Source of the DNA: Calditrichota bacterium
Lineage (GTDB): Bacteria; Calditrichota; Calditrichia; Calditrichales; Calditrichaceae
NCBI GenBank assembly: GCA_024278755.1
Contig: JAJRSO010000028.1
Location: forward strand, 1-64,000
DNA length: 64,000 nucleotides
Direction: 5' to 3'
The notes under the pieces are model-generated. The model was not told the DNA's origin. It ran no database searches and saw nothing but the letters and a program-made list of their open reading frames with translations. The position numbers and the translations under genes are program-made. Of this stretch, positions 27,464 to 37,044 are shown in pieces. Positions within the stretch are counted from its first letter, which is position 1, and each line of letters opens with the position of its first letter.

Positions 27464-27583
27464 AACGGAATTGAGACCCTTATAAATTAGTATATACCCT
27501 AATTTGGCAAAAGGGCTCTTTCTTTTTATATCAATATGGGTTGCTATAAAAAGGCAGAGATAAATCATTTAAAGAGGTCACCA

Positions 27584-30500
27584 ATGAAGATACTTTTAAG
27601 CTTATTTATACTAATTCTGGCCGTAAATTCTTTCGCAGAAAATAATGACGAGTTTCGCGCTACCTGGGTAATTACATGGAATCACAGCAGCAGTTCGGAT
27701 GATGTGGAAACCAGTAAGGCCAGGATACGTAAAATTCTGGACAACCATAAAAAAGCAAATATGAATGCGGTCCTTTGGCAGGTACGACAGGGCGGAACGG
27801 CTTACTATAATTCTTCCTACGAACCGTGGGGCCCCTATTCAAACGGTCCCTATCAGGGTGGATACGATCTGTTTGCCTATGCCGTTGAACAGGCTCATGC
27901 CCGCGGTATGGAAATTCATGCCTGGTTTAATGTTTTTTCGGCGTCCAATACGTCGGCCGGAACGCCGGCCGCTGAACATCCGGAATGGATATGTCGGGAT
28001 AACGAAGGACATCCAATGGAATCCTCCCGGGCGCTTTCACCGGGTTTGAAAGTGGTTCGTGATTATACAATTAACGTTGCGATGGAAGTTGTAAGAAACT
28101 ATGATATCGATGGGTTGCATCTGGATTATGTGCGTTGGAACGAATACAGCAGTTCGTCCAAAACAGGCGCCGCTTCCGGGCTGACAGAAAAAGAACAGCA
28201 ACTGGATGGTTTCTTTTCGGAAGAACAGATTCAGGCCCTGGGAAAAACAGCCTCCGGAAGGTATTTGTATGATGTGAATCATCCGTACAGCGCAGGCGTT
28301 CCCGAAGGTTTTGCTTCCTGGGAAGACTGGTGGCGCTGGAGCGTTACGGAATTTGTACGTTCCCTGCACGATTCCATACAGGCTGTAAAACCCTGGGTGC
28401 GTCTCTCGCCGGCCGCGCTTGGTAAATACCGCTGGAGCTCCTGGCAGGGATACGGGTCGGTTTTTCAGGATGCCGCTCTGTGGTTTAATGAAGGCTACGT
28501 AGACCAGCTTACGCCCATGCATTATCACTGGACTACGGGAGACGGTTTTTATGGAATGCTTACAGCCGATGGCGATCAAAGCTGGGGGTATTATATTCAA
28601 AAGGGAATCAGTGCAGGAAGACTATTTTCGGTTGGCCCGGGTTCTTATATCCTCGATGATCAAAACAAATGGGATAATCATAAAGAAATTGTGGACCGTT
28701 CACGGACGATTCCCTGGGTTGACGGGTTTCAGTTTTTCAGCTACGGCGACTGGGCAGCCAATGTGTATTGGGAGGAGGCCAAAGAGCTGTTTTTTACGAA
28801 TAAAACTAAAATTCGGGCAGCTTCATTTTTAAACAGCGATATTCCGGATAGTCCGACCTTAGCCGTAAGCAAAATAGATTCCTTCCATTATCAGTTGGAT
28901 ATAACGCCTCCGGCGGGATTAAGTGACAATCAGTGGTTTGCCGTTTACCGTTCGGAAGATGATACGGCCGATGTTTCCAAAGACGAAATCATCGAAATAA
29001 AATTCGGCGCTTCACCTTTTTCGGTTTTGGAAAATTTTGACGGATTTCAGGATTTTAACGGCCGCTACACCTATTTTGCGACCACACTAAACCGTTTTTG
29101 GAATGAATCGCCGGTTTCCAATATTCAGATAAGCGATAGTTTGACTTCTTTTGCTCCGGTTGTTGCTTCAACTTATCCCGTAATCGGCGATTCGTTAGGA
29201 CTTTTCGATGATTTGACAATTCATTTTTCCAAGACGATGAATCCTTCCACATTTGAAAATAATGTAACTGTAAACAACGGTGTGGAAATTGAAAAACTAA
29301 CCTGGTCGGATAAAAATAAAAGTGTAACCCTTTCTTTTGTGGGCAGCCTTTTGTTTGATACGGAATACACTCTTACTATCAGCGCAGATGTGGAAGACGT
29401 GAATGGCAAAAAATTAGATGGCAATGGAGACGGCGGTTCCAGTGAACCGTTTATTTATCAGTTTCATACCTATGCGGAAGACAACCGCAGTCCTGAAATC
29501 AGCTTTAGCAATCTGAATTTATCAGATACAACGAAAAGCGTGGATACAAAAGAGGTGTTAACGTTCGTTTTTAACGAATTGCTCGATGCCAATACGATCG
29601 CTTCGGAAAATGTAAAAATCTTTCGCGGGGCAAACGAGGTCCCTTCTAAATATAAACTGAATACGTTCGATTATATGTCCGTTTTGTCCATTCAGCCCGA
29701 AGAGCCGTTTGGTTCGTTTGTGCCGTATTCGGTTGTATTGGGGCAGGCAATAACAGATACAGCCGGAAATGAACTATCGGACGATATAAATACCGTACTT
29801 CGTACAGAACCGTTCATGTATTCCGATGAATTGATAATCGATGAAATGTATTCGGACGCCAGTAACTGGTGGGATCCGGAAGGCAGCGGTTCGACTGTTG
29901 GAACCATTGGAGGAAACACAAAATTTTCGTATACGAATGGCTATTATCTGCCGAGTACCGCCAAACCCTATAAAAAGTATTCCGCACATTTGCAGTACGA
30001 ATGGGATCCGGACGAAAGCACATTTTTATTAAGGGAGTATTGTGCCGGATCGCCGCGCAGTGTCACCTTTGACACAAGTTATACATTGCAAGTCTACCTT
30101 TATGGTGATAACAGCGGTAACAAGTTTCGCTTTTCCCTATCCGAAAAAAACGGGCAGGGTTACCCTTTGGAAGTATCCAAATGGGTTACCATCGACTGGA
30201 TTGGCTGGAAATTGATAGAATGGAAACTAAGCGACCCGACGATGGTGGGCGCCTGGCTGGGTAATGAAATACTGGATGGAGATAACTATACCATCGATAG
30301 TTACCAGTTAACCCACCCGGACGGAGCAGATATGACAGGGAATGTTTATTTTAGTAATCTGCGGGCAATTAAAAAGACCCATTTTATTACGGGAATTAAC
30401 GAAACAACAACACAACCAACGGCGTTTGCACTGGAACAAAACTATCCCAATCCGTTTAATCCGTTAACGGAAATTTCTTTTTCTCTCAGTCAAAGCGGCC

Positions 30501-30682
30501 AAACGCAGTTGTCGGTTTACAATTTACTGGGACAAAAAGTACGTACTCTAATTAATAAATCATTACCGGCCGGGGCCTACCATTTTAAATTTGACGCCTC
30601 TTCTTTGGCCTCGGGAACCTATGTTTATGAATTGAGAAGCAAGAACAAGGTGCTTCGTAAAAAAATGGTGCTTGTCAAATAA
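27584..30682 (+). CDS. GHL10/DUF187-type glycoside hydrolase, T9SS cargo
   Basis: ATG 27584 follows AAAGAGGTCACC and starts a good signal peptide (ending SFAE); an upstream in-frame ATG has none. The 1032-residue protein opens with a GHL10 (YngK/DUF187) TIM barrel (~22-400: DEFRATWVITW, MNAVLWQVRQGG, IHAWFNVF, DIDGLHLDYVRW, QLTPMHYHW). Then come a fibronectin-like domain (~420-510), two Ig-like Big_5 domains (~515-740), a ~170-residue beta-sandwich shared with its neighbours (~755-935) and a sorting domain (EQNYPNPFNPLTEISFSL). GHL10 enzymes are linked to glycan cleavage, probably of peptidoglycan or related polymers. The amidase and phosphodiester glycosidase downstream support such a substrate. 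Confidence 0.88.
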   Translation: MKILLSLFILILAVNSFAENNDEFRATWVITWNHSSSSDDVETSKARIRKILDNHKKANMNAVLWQVRQGGTAYYNSSYEPWGPYSNGPYQGGYDLFAYAVEQAHARGMEIHAWFNVFSASNTSAGTPAAEHPEWICRDNEGHPMESSRALSPGLKVVRDYTINVAMEVVRNYDIDGLHLDYVRWNEYSSSSKTGAASGLTEKEQQLDGFFSEEQIQALGKTASGRYLYDVNHPYSAGVPEGFASWEDWWRWSVTEFVRSLHDSIQAVKPWVRLSPAALGKYRWSSWQGYGSVFQDAALWFNEGYVDQLTPMHYHWTTGDGFYGMLTADGDQSWGYYIQKGISAGRLFSVGPGSYILDDQNKWDNHKEIVDRSRTIPWVDGFQFFSYGDWAANVYWEEAKELFFTNKTKIRAASFLNSDIPDSPTLAVSKIDSFHYQLDITPPAGLSDNQWFAVYRSEDDTADVSKDEIIEIKFGASPFSVLENFDGFQDFNGRYTYFATTLNRFWNESPVSNIQISDSLTSFAPVVASTYPVIGDSLGLFDDLTIHFSKTMNPSTFENNVTVNNGVEIEKLTWSDKNKSVTLSFVGSLLFDTEYTLTISADVEDVNGKKLDGNGDGGSSEPFIYQFHTYAEDNRSPEISFSNLNLSDTTKSVDTKEVLTFVFNELLDANTIASENVKIFRGANEVPSKYKLNTFDYMSVLSIQPEEPFGSFVPYSVVLGQAITDTAGNELSDDINTVLRTEPFMYSDELIIDEMYSDASNWWDPEGSGSTVGTIGGNTKFSYTNGYYLPSTAKPYKKYSAHLQYEWDPDESTFLLREYCAGSPRSVTFDTSYTLQVYLYGDNSGNKFRFSLSEKNGQGYPLEVSKWVTIDWIGWKLIEWKLSDPTMVGAWLGNEILDGDNYTIDSYQLTHPDGADMTGNVYFSNLRAIKKTHFITGINETTTQPTAFALEQNYPNPFNPLTEISFSLSQSGQTQLSVYNLLGQKVRTLINKSLPAGAYHFKFDASSLASGTYVYELRSKNKVLRKKMVLVK

Positions 30683-30719
30683 GCGAATGGTTTAAATAAA
30701 TTGTAACAGAAAAAATATG

Positions 30720-30753
30720 ACAGCCGCGGAAGAATATTTCGCGGCTGTTTTTT
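30720..30753 (+). terminator. Rho-independent terminator after the GHL10 gene
   Basis: ACAGCCGCG (30720-30728) pairs with CGCGGCTGT (30740-30748) and is followed by a T run. It sits only 12 bases before the next start codon, so the downstream three genes need readthrough or a promoter hidden in this gap. Confidence 0.8.
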
Positions 30754-30764
30754 AGGAAAAAATT

Positions 30765-31718
30765 ATGTCTCTTAAAAAATCGTTTATTTTATTATTTTTA
30801 ACATTTAGTTATGTTTCGGCGCAAAGTATTTTTCGGTTTAACGAGCCCCGTCCTTTGTTGAGGGCCTCTGACTCCGGTTATGCCATGCAGCCCAGGTGGT
30901 CTCCTGACGGGAAGCAAATTGCCTTTGCCGGTTCCAACTACCAGGGGATTTTTATTTATACCCTCGCTAACGAAACGGTACAAAAAATAACGGATGCGCC
31001 GTCTGCCGGTTTTGAGTTTAGCTGGTCTCCGGATTCCAAAAGCATCGCTGCCAGGGTTTCAAAATTCGAAAAGGGATTTCGTTTAAACGCCATAAAAGTT
31101 TTGGATCTTAAAAGCGGCAAGGCGGAGCTAATTAACAAATTTCAGCCCGGAGCCATGAGCACGCCGCAATGGACTTCGGATAATGTTCATATCCTTTATA
31201 CGTTTAAAAAACAGTTTAAATTAGCGGTTACTAAAAACGAACCGATTCCATCAAAAAACAGCTCTGCTTCTTTTTCCAAAGCATCGGAGATAATTATTAA
31301 ACAAACGAATGCACAGGATATAATTCTTAAAACCCTGCCGGGACTGGATATTATTAATCTTGTAGCCTCACCCGACACAAAAAAATACGTTTTTGAAGCG
31401 CTGACCGGAAATATGTATGTGATAGACGCCGATGGTGGGAATCTGATTAATCTGGGCCCCGGAGATAGCCCGGCCTGGTCGCCTGATAGTCGGTATATCG
31501 TTTACAGTATCACCGAAGATGACGGGCATGTATTTACAAAATCGGATCTGTATATCGTTTCCGCCGATGGCCGTTTTAAACAAAAGATTACGGAAAGCGA
31601 CAGACTGGAAATGCATCCCGACTGGTCGCCGGACGGAACATCGGTTATTTATGATGATTACAGGGATGGAACTCTTTATATCCTGATGATTAAAGATAAA
31701 AGCACAAAAAAGGAATAG
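30765..31718 (+). CDS. TolB-like beta-propeller protein (PD40 repeats)
   Basis: A 317-residue protein with a signal peptide (ending VSAQ) and WD40-like PD40 repeats: MQPRWSPDGKQIAFAGSN, FEFSWSPDSKSIAARVS, SPAWSPDSRYIVYSI and MHPDWSPDGTSVIYDDY. This is the C-terminal propeller fold of TolB, without TolB's N-terminal domain and without a sorting domain, so it should be periplasmic. The stop codon abuts the GTG of the amidase gene, so the two are co-translated. Its role in the locus is unknown; it could be a scaffold for the peptidoglycan-acting neighbours. Confidence 0.82.
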   Translation: MSLKKSFILLFLTFSYVSAQSIFRFNEPRPLLRASDSGYAMQPRWSPDGKQIAFAGSNYQGIFIYTLANETVQKITDAPSAGFEFSWSPDSKSIAARVSKFEKGFRLNAIKVLDLKSGKAELINKFQPGAMSTPQWTSDNVHILYTFKKQFKLAVTKNEPIPSKNSSASFSKASEIIIKQTNAQDIILKTLPGLDIINLVASPDTKKYVFEALTGNMYVIDADGGNLINLGPGDSPAWSPDSRYIVYSITEDDGHVFTKSDLYIVSADGRFKQKITESDRLEMHPDWSPDGTSVIYDDYRDGTLYILMIKDKSTKKE

Positions 31719-34232
31719 GTGTTGAAAATAAAAAACATTGTTTTAGCGACGCTATTTGCTCTGCCTCTTTTACTTCAGGCACAAATCAGCGGTTTAGCCG
31801 GATGGGATATTTTTATTGATCCGGGACATAGTAGAAATGAAAATATGCCCAATTTTGACTGGGCGATTTCCGAAGCAAAACGCAATTTGCGCGTGGCTTT
31901 GGAACTACGAGAAATGTTGTTGAACGAAACCGATATCGATACGGTTTACCTGTCCCGCGAGAATGATCAGGTTTCGGTATCGCTGTACGATCGGACGCAC
32001 AAGGCAAATGTACTCGGCGCAAGCTGGTACCATTCCATCCATTCGGATGCCGGCGGGGCCAGCCGAAACAGTACGCTGTTACTGTGGGGACAAAAGAGTG
32101 ACGGTTCCGAAAAAATCCCCAATGGCGGACACGCTATGTCGGACATTATGATAAATTACCTAACCGACGGTATGCGTACGTATACAGAAAAAGGTTCTAT
32201 TGGAGATTGTTCCTTTTACGGTTGCAGTTCCGGCGGGCCCTATTTATATGTTAACCGCAACACCAGCATGCCCTCGGAATTAAGTGAAGCCGGCTTTCAT
32301 ACCAATCCGCGCCAAAACCAATTGTTTATGAACAAAGAGTGGCGGCGTCTGGAAGCCCGTACCTTCTTCTGGTCGATTTTGGAATATCATCAAATTGTCC
32401 GGCCGGAAGTAAATATTTTATGCGGCCAGGTTTTGGATAGCGATTCGGACAGCCCAATAAATGGCGCGCAAATTTCGGTAGAGGGTCGTGAATATATCAC
32501 CGATACCTATGCCTCTCTATTTCATCAATACACCGCTGACCCGGATTTATTAGGTAATGGTTTTTACTATCTGGAAGAAGTGTTTGGGGATTCTGTAAAA
32601 GTAGTTGTCCACGCCGAAAACTATTATACGGATTCTGTATTCGTAAAAATGAATCACGAATTTTTTACATTTAATGATTTTAATCTTGTTTCAAAAATTC
32701 CTCCTTTTATAGTCTCTGCAAATGTGCAGGAAGGCGATACCAGTTTTTCTGTTTTGGATGAGATCGAATTTAATTTCAGCCGTCCGATGAACATAACGAC
32801 CTTTGATTCGGCCTTTACTATCGTTCCCAATATTCCGGGAACGTTAAGGTGGTTTGATAATGATACCCGGGTGCAATTCCGCTCCGATTCTTTGCAGTTC
32901 AAAACAAATTACACGATTACGGTTTCGGCGCAGGCCAAAGACCGTTTTGGGCATTCACTGGACGGCAACGGCGATGGAATAGCCGGAGATAATTACCAGG
33001 TTTCCTTCAGGACGGTGTATGATATCTATAGCCCGCAGATCATTGCAAATTATCCCTTGCCGAATGTTCAGAATGTGGAGCGGCAGCCCATTATCCGTAT
33101 TTTATATGATGAACTTGCGGATAGCGCTTCCGTTAGCGGGGATGTGTTTAAGTTAGAACGGTTTTCGGATAAAACGCAGGTAGGGGGCGTTTTAAAACAA
33201 TATGATATTGCCGATAGAACCGTGCTTAATTTTTTCCCCTCCGAACGACTTTATCCGGACGAAATTTATGTTACGCGAACCTCTCCCGGAGTAAAAGATC
33301 GTTACGGAAACGAAAACACAGATTATAGTTCCTTCTCGTTTGTAACGTTAAACCGGGATTGGAATGCGACGTCTATTTCTTCTTTGGAAGGCGATATCGA
33401 CACAGACTGGTGGCAGCCGGGCCAAAGCGGCAGCACAACCGGAACCAAATCGTATCCGGGTATTTACCGTTCCCGGGATACGCTTGTGTCGAATTTGCTT
33501 TCGCCGGGTAATTCGTCGATGAAAGTTTTTTATGACTGGGATTTATCCAGCGATAGCTGGTTGATTCGCGAATATCTATCCGGAGGAAACGCCCGTAATA
33601 TTGTATTTGATACTTCGTTTACGTTGCAGAGCTATGTGTTTGGCGACGGCAGCGGTACCCTGTTTCGTTTTGCCATCGATGAAGGCGACAACAATTCCTG
33701 GCCTAATCACGAAGTGTCCAAATGGATAAAAATTGATTGGTACGGCTGGAAACTTGTGCAGTGGAACCTGAATGACAAAAGTCAAACAACTAATTGGGAT
33801 GAGTTGGGCAATGGCATTCTGGATAATGTACGCTATCGTTTTGACAGTTTTCAACTAAGTTATGCGCCGGGTGCGGAAGAAAGCGGCGTTGTCTATTTTG
33901 ACGATTTGCGGTTAATAAAAGAGGCGCCGGCCACATCAATTGCAGGACGCGAACCGGCGGCCGCACCGTCACAGTATGAGCTTGCGCCAAATTATCCCAA
34001 TCCCTTTAATCCGCAAACAACAATCCGTTATTCGCTTCCCATACGCAGCCGCGTGGAAATAGCGGTGTATAATTTAAACGGTCAGCTTGTCCGGAATCTG
34101 GTAAAAGGGCTAAAGCAGGCGGGTAATTATTCGGTTATATTTGACGGAAGCAGTCTTTCCTCCGGAGTTTACATCTGCCGTATGCAGGCGGGAAGTTTTA
34201 GTAAAACACAAAAAATGTTTCTTATAAAATAA
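31719..34232 (+). CDS. N-acetylmuramoyl-L-alanine amidase (Amidase_3), T9SS cargo
   Basis: GTG 31719 directly follows the previous stop (an in-frame TTG is next), with AAGGA upstream; 837 residues with a signal peptide ending LLQAQ. The Amidase_3 domain (~28-225) has FIDPGHSRN, EAKRNLRVALELREML, TVYLSRE and SWYHSIHSDAGG. The histidines and glutamate are the expected zinc ligands for cutting the bond between MurNAc and stem peptide. Then come a carboxypeptidase-regulatory-like domain (~238-325), two Big_5 Ig-like domains (~330-550), a ~170-residue beta-sandwich (~555-745) closely related to that of the GHL10 protein, and a sorting domain (PNYPNPFNPQTTIRYSLP). Being exported, it should act on foreign or shed wall material. 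Confidence 0.9.
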   Translation: MLKIKNIVLATLFALPLLLQAQISGLAGWDIFIDPGHSRNENMPNFDWAISEAKRNLRVALELREMLLNETDIDTVYLSRENDQVSVSLYDRTHKANVLGASWYHSIHSDAGGASRNSTLLLWGQKSDGSEKIPNGGHAMSDIMINYLTDGMRTYTEKGSIGDCSFYGCSSGGPYLYVNRNTSMPSELSEAGFHTNPRQNQLFMNKEWRRLEARTFFWSILEYHQIVRPEVNILCGQVLDSDSDSPINGAQISVEGREYITDTYASLFHQYTADPDLLGNGFYYLEEVFGDSVKVVVHAENYYTDSVFVKMNHEFFTFNDFNLVSKIPPFIVSANVQEGDTSFSVLDEIEFNFSRPMNITTFDSAFTIVPNIPGTLRWFDNDTRVQFRSDSLQFKTNYTITVSAQAKDRFGHSLDGNGDGIAGDNYQVSFRTVYDIYSPQIIANYPLPNVQNVERQPIIRILYDELADSASVSGDVFKLERFSDKTQVGGVLKQYDIADRTVLNFFPSERLYPDEIYVTRTSPGVKDRYGNENTDYSSFSFVTLNRDWNATSISSLEGDIDTDWWQPGQSGSTTGTKSYPGIYRSRDTLVSNLLSPGNSSMKVFYDWDLSSDSWLIREYLSGGNARNIVFDTSFTLQSYVFGDGSGTLFRFAIDEGDNNSWPNHEVSKWIKIDWYGWKLVQWNLNDKSQTTNWDELGNGILDNVRYRFDSFQLSYAPGAEESGVVYFDDLRLIKEAPATSIAGREPAAAPSQYELAPNYPNPFNPQTTIRYSLPIRSRVEIAVYNLNGQLVRNLVKGLKQAGNYSVIFDGSSLSSGVYICRMQAGSFSKTQKMFLIK

Positions 34233-34250
34233 CAAGATAGGTATTTTATC

Positions 34251-36695
34251 ATGAAGAAATATTTACTGCTTTTTTGGTTGATCGCGTTTACCGTAAATCT
34301 AACACGCGCGGAGATTAAATTTTACAATTATTCAACCATGTTTGTTGGCCCGGGAATAATTCATAAAAAAATAGTGGCCCCGCTGGTTCCCTGGACAATC
34401 AATGTTCTGGAAATAGATTTAACGAATCCTTTTAATCAAATCGAGACGGTAAAGGCTAAAAACAACATCGTGGGACAGGAACGGACAAGTTCCATGGCCG
34501 GACGCAGTAATCACGAATTTCATCAGGTAATCGGGGCGGTAAACGGCGATTTCTACGGCAGCGGCGGCGTACCTCTGACCACTCAGCTGATCAATGGCCA
34601 GATGCTTAAAAATCCATATTCGGAATGGTATTCTTTGTCTTTTACGGATCAGGATAAACCGGATATCGGTCAGGTAAGTTTTAACGGTGTTTTACTAACG
34701 GCATCCGCCCAAAACACAATCACAGGCGTCAATCAGGATCGCGGAACGGATCAGTTGATTTTGTATAATTCCTTTTACGGCAGTTCCACTGCCACCAATG
34801 AGTGGGGAAGTGAAATACTCATAAATCCCATTTCCAATTGGATAGTAAATGATACGGTTTTATGCGTCGTTGAGGCGAATGGAATTAATAATCTGTCGAT
34901 TCCTGCCGGCAAAGCGGTTTTATCCGGGCATGGCAGCAGCAAAACATTTTTAGATAACAATACGGCTGTGGGAGATACATTAAAAATTGTACTCAATCTT
35001 ATGCCTTCTCTTTCAGGCCTGATGCAATCCATTGGCGGGAACAGGATGCTTTTACAAAACGGAGTTTATTCCGGCGGAAGCAATACGGATATTCATCCGC
35101 GGACGGCTGCGGGGTTTAATGCGGACAGTACGGTTTTATATTTAATGACGGTTGACGGACGGCAGCCGTCCAGCCGTGGTATGAGTTATCGGGAAATAGC
35201 AGATTTTATGAAAAGTCTGGGTGCCTCACATGTTATAAATTTAGATGGCGGTGGATCGACGACCATGGTTGTACGCGGCGATATCGAAAATTCACCCTCG
35301 GATGTTGCGGGAGAACGCTCGGTAGCCAATGCCTTGATGGCAATTTCCACCGCGCCTGCCGGAACCCTCGATGCCATTCAGGTAGAGCCTGATAATAAGC
35401 GCGTTTTCCTGAAAAACAGCATTCAGTTTCAGGCTACCGGCTGGGATGAATATTACAATCCGGTTGCTATTAATACCTCCGAAGTGCAGTATGAGGTAAA
35501 TCCTTCTCTCGGCAGCATTGCTACGGACGGCCTTTTTGTGGCGGCTAATCATGTTGATAGCGGTTATGTTTATATCACATACAACGGTTTAAAAGATTCG
35601 GCTTATGTGTTTATAAAAACCATTAAACAGGTGGAAATAAATCCAACGAATATCGTAACCGATACGATTCAAACCATCCAATTCAGGATTAATCCGACAG
35701 ACGTGGATAATTTAACGCCGGAAATAGATTTAAGTGAATATACCTGGGAATCTTTAAATCCGGCGGTTGGAACCGTAAACGAAACGGGTGGTTTTAAAGG
35801 GCATTCCGAAGGAGAGGTAAAAATTGTTGCCCGTTATTTGGATGCCAGCGATACGGCCGTAGTGAAAGTTGAAATCGGGCAGGGTGTGGGTATTCTGGAC
35901 TCGATGGACACAACGGACGGCTGGCAGGTGAGTGGCGAGATTTACGATGTGCAGGCAACCACCTTCACCGCGGTTGATACGCCAAGAATCTTTGGAAACC
36001 GCGCGTTGGAACTACGCTACCAATTTGTCCGCAATGGCGATGCGCGCAGTTGGATATTTCTGGATACGGATATCCCTGTTTATGGCTTACCGGATAGTAT
36101 TAAGCTGGATATTAAATCAAATCAAAAAAAACACATTGCAGATATTTTGATAAGTGATGCAAATGATGAGCTTTTTTCAGCATCTACAGGTGTGTTTAAT
36201 AAAACCAGTCCGAATTACGAAACCTATGCCCTTCCTCTAACGGATTTTAACGCGATTGAACCCGGTTCGGAATTTAACTATCCCATCCGCTTTAAGGCCA
36301 TCAAAATTAAACTGGGGTACGAAGGCGCGGTTGGCAGTGTAAATCAGGGGACTCTATATTTTGATAATTTAAGAATCGTCTATCCCGATGCCCCAACGAC
36401 AATTCCAGCGATTAAATCACACACACCCGGTTCTTTGAAGCTGAATCAGAATTATCCCAATCCCTTTAATCCCCGAACGATTATTAATTACGAATTGCCG
36501 CTTACCAATGATGTAAAACTAATTGTTTATAACCTGCTGGGGCAAAAAGTACGGACGCTGGTAAACGGCAAAGAGGCGGCCGGAGAACATAGTGTGTTGT
36601 TCGATGCCAGCGGTCTTGCCAGCGGCATCTATTTATACCGATTAACCATGCAGAACGGTTTTATTCAGACAAAAAAAATGGTTTTGATACGTTAG
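34251..36695 (+). CDS. NAGPA-type phosphodiester glycosidase, T9SS cargo
   Basis: An 814-residue protein with a signal peptide (ending TRAE). Its core (~60-375) is the phosphodiester glycosidase domain named after the mammalian uncovering enzyme, with AVNGDFYGSGG, RTAAGFNAD, MTVDGRQPSSRGMS and NLDGGGSTTMVV. Bacterial members have been connected with amino-sugar polymers and wall material; the exact bond is not predictable. A Big_2-like domain (~380-560), a carbohydrate-binding-like beta-sandwich (~565-715) and a sorting domain (QNYPNPFNPRTIINYELP) follow. It is 18 bases behind the amidase gene and closes the locus. No terminator was found after it. Confidence 0.88.
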   Translation: MKKYLLLFWLIAFTVNLTRAEIKFYNYSTMFVGPGIIHKKIVAPLVPWTINVLEIDLTNPFNQIETVKAKNNIVGQERTSSMAGRSNHEFHQVIGAVNGDFYGSGGVPLTTQLINGQMLKNPYSEWYSLSFTDQDKPDIGQVSFNGVLLTASAQNTITGVNQDRGTDQLILYNSFYGSSTATNEWGSEILINPISNWIVNDTVLCVVEANGINNLSIPAGKAVLSGHGSSKTFLDNNTAVGDTLKIVLNLMPSLSGLMQSIGGNRMLLQNGVYSGGSNTDIHPRTAAGFNADSTVLYLMTVDGRQPSSRGMSYREIADFMKSLGASHVINLDGGGSTTMVVRGDIENSPSDVAGERSVANALMAISTAPAGTLDAIQVEPDNKRVFLKNSIQFQATGWDEYYNPVAINTSEVQYEVNPSLGSIATDGLFVAANHVDSGYVYITYNGLKDSAYVFIKTIKQVEINPTNIVTDTIQTIQFRINPTDVDNLTPEIDLSEYTWESLNPAVGTVNETGGFKGHSEGEVKIVARYLDASDTAVVKVEIGQGVGILDSMDTTDGWQVSGEIYDVQATTFTAVDTPRIFGNRALELRYQFVRNGDARSWIFLDTDIPVYGLPDSIKLDIKSNQKKHIADILISDANDELFSASTGVFNKTSPNYETYALPLTDFNAIEPGSEFNYPIRFKAIKIKLGYEGAVGSVNQGTLYFDNLRIVYPDAPTTIPAIKSHTPGSLKLNQNYPNPFNPRTIINYELPLTNDVKLIVYNLLGQKVRTLVNGKEAAGEHSVLFDASGLASGIYLYRLTMQNGFIQTKKMVLIR

Positions 36696-37044
36696 AAATA
36701 TTTTAGTGCGATGGGCGTAAAAGAGCAAAAAAGGTTGTTTTTTATCTAAAATTTAAAATAGCTGTTTCCCTTTTAAAAAAGGGTGTTGCCGTTTCTCTTT
36801 TAGCCGCGAATGAACATGGATTTTCGCTCATTAAAGTCTTTAGTGTTTATTGTTTCTTTTGTATAAATTTGTTCGCCTTTATTGGCGCCCTTTTGCGGCA
36901 AAACTTCTTTTTGGGTTAGCCTTAAAAAAGGGGGAGCCCCCGATAAAACGAGATGCGGCAAGGGGTGTGAAATTTATTCCGCGCACGGGTATCCGGTTGC
37001 ACTAAAATTCCTACAGTCTGCGTCGTCAGACGCATCCGCCTGCC
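36696..37044. other. Intergenic region with short hairpins and repeat fragments
   Basis: No gene is supported. It contains the palindrome CCCTTTTAAAAAAGGG (36768-36783), a copy of the GCCGCGAAT dispersed repeat (36803-36836), a GGGGG-AG-CCCCC hairpin (36930-36941) and a TGCGTC-GTCA-GACGCA hairpin (37019-37034) next to the decayed regulator. It looks like an accumulation of repeat debris. Confidence 0.5.
36803..36836 (+). repeat. GCCGCGAAT dispersed repeat, copy 1
   Basis: GCCGCGAATGAACATGGATT (36803-36822) followed by TTCGCTCATTAAAG. It matches the reverse complement of the block at 46281-46303 and, more loosely, that at 43119-43138. Confidence 0.45.

Noticed and set aside
36768-36783. CCCTTTTAAAAAAGGG palindrome as a terminator for the NAGPA gene
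   Set aside because: The stem is A/T-dominated and no T tract follows, so it is a weak terminator candidate.
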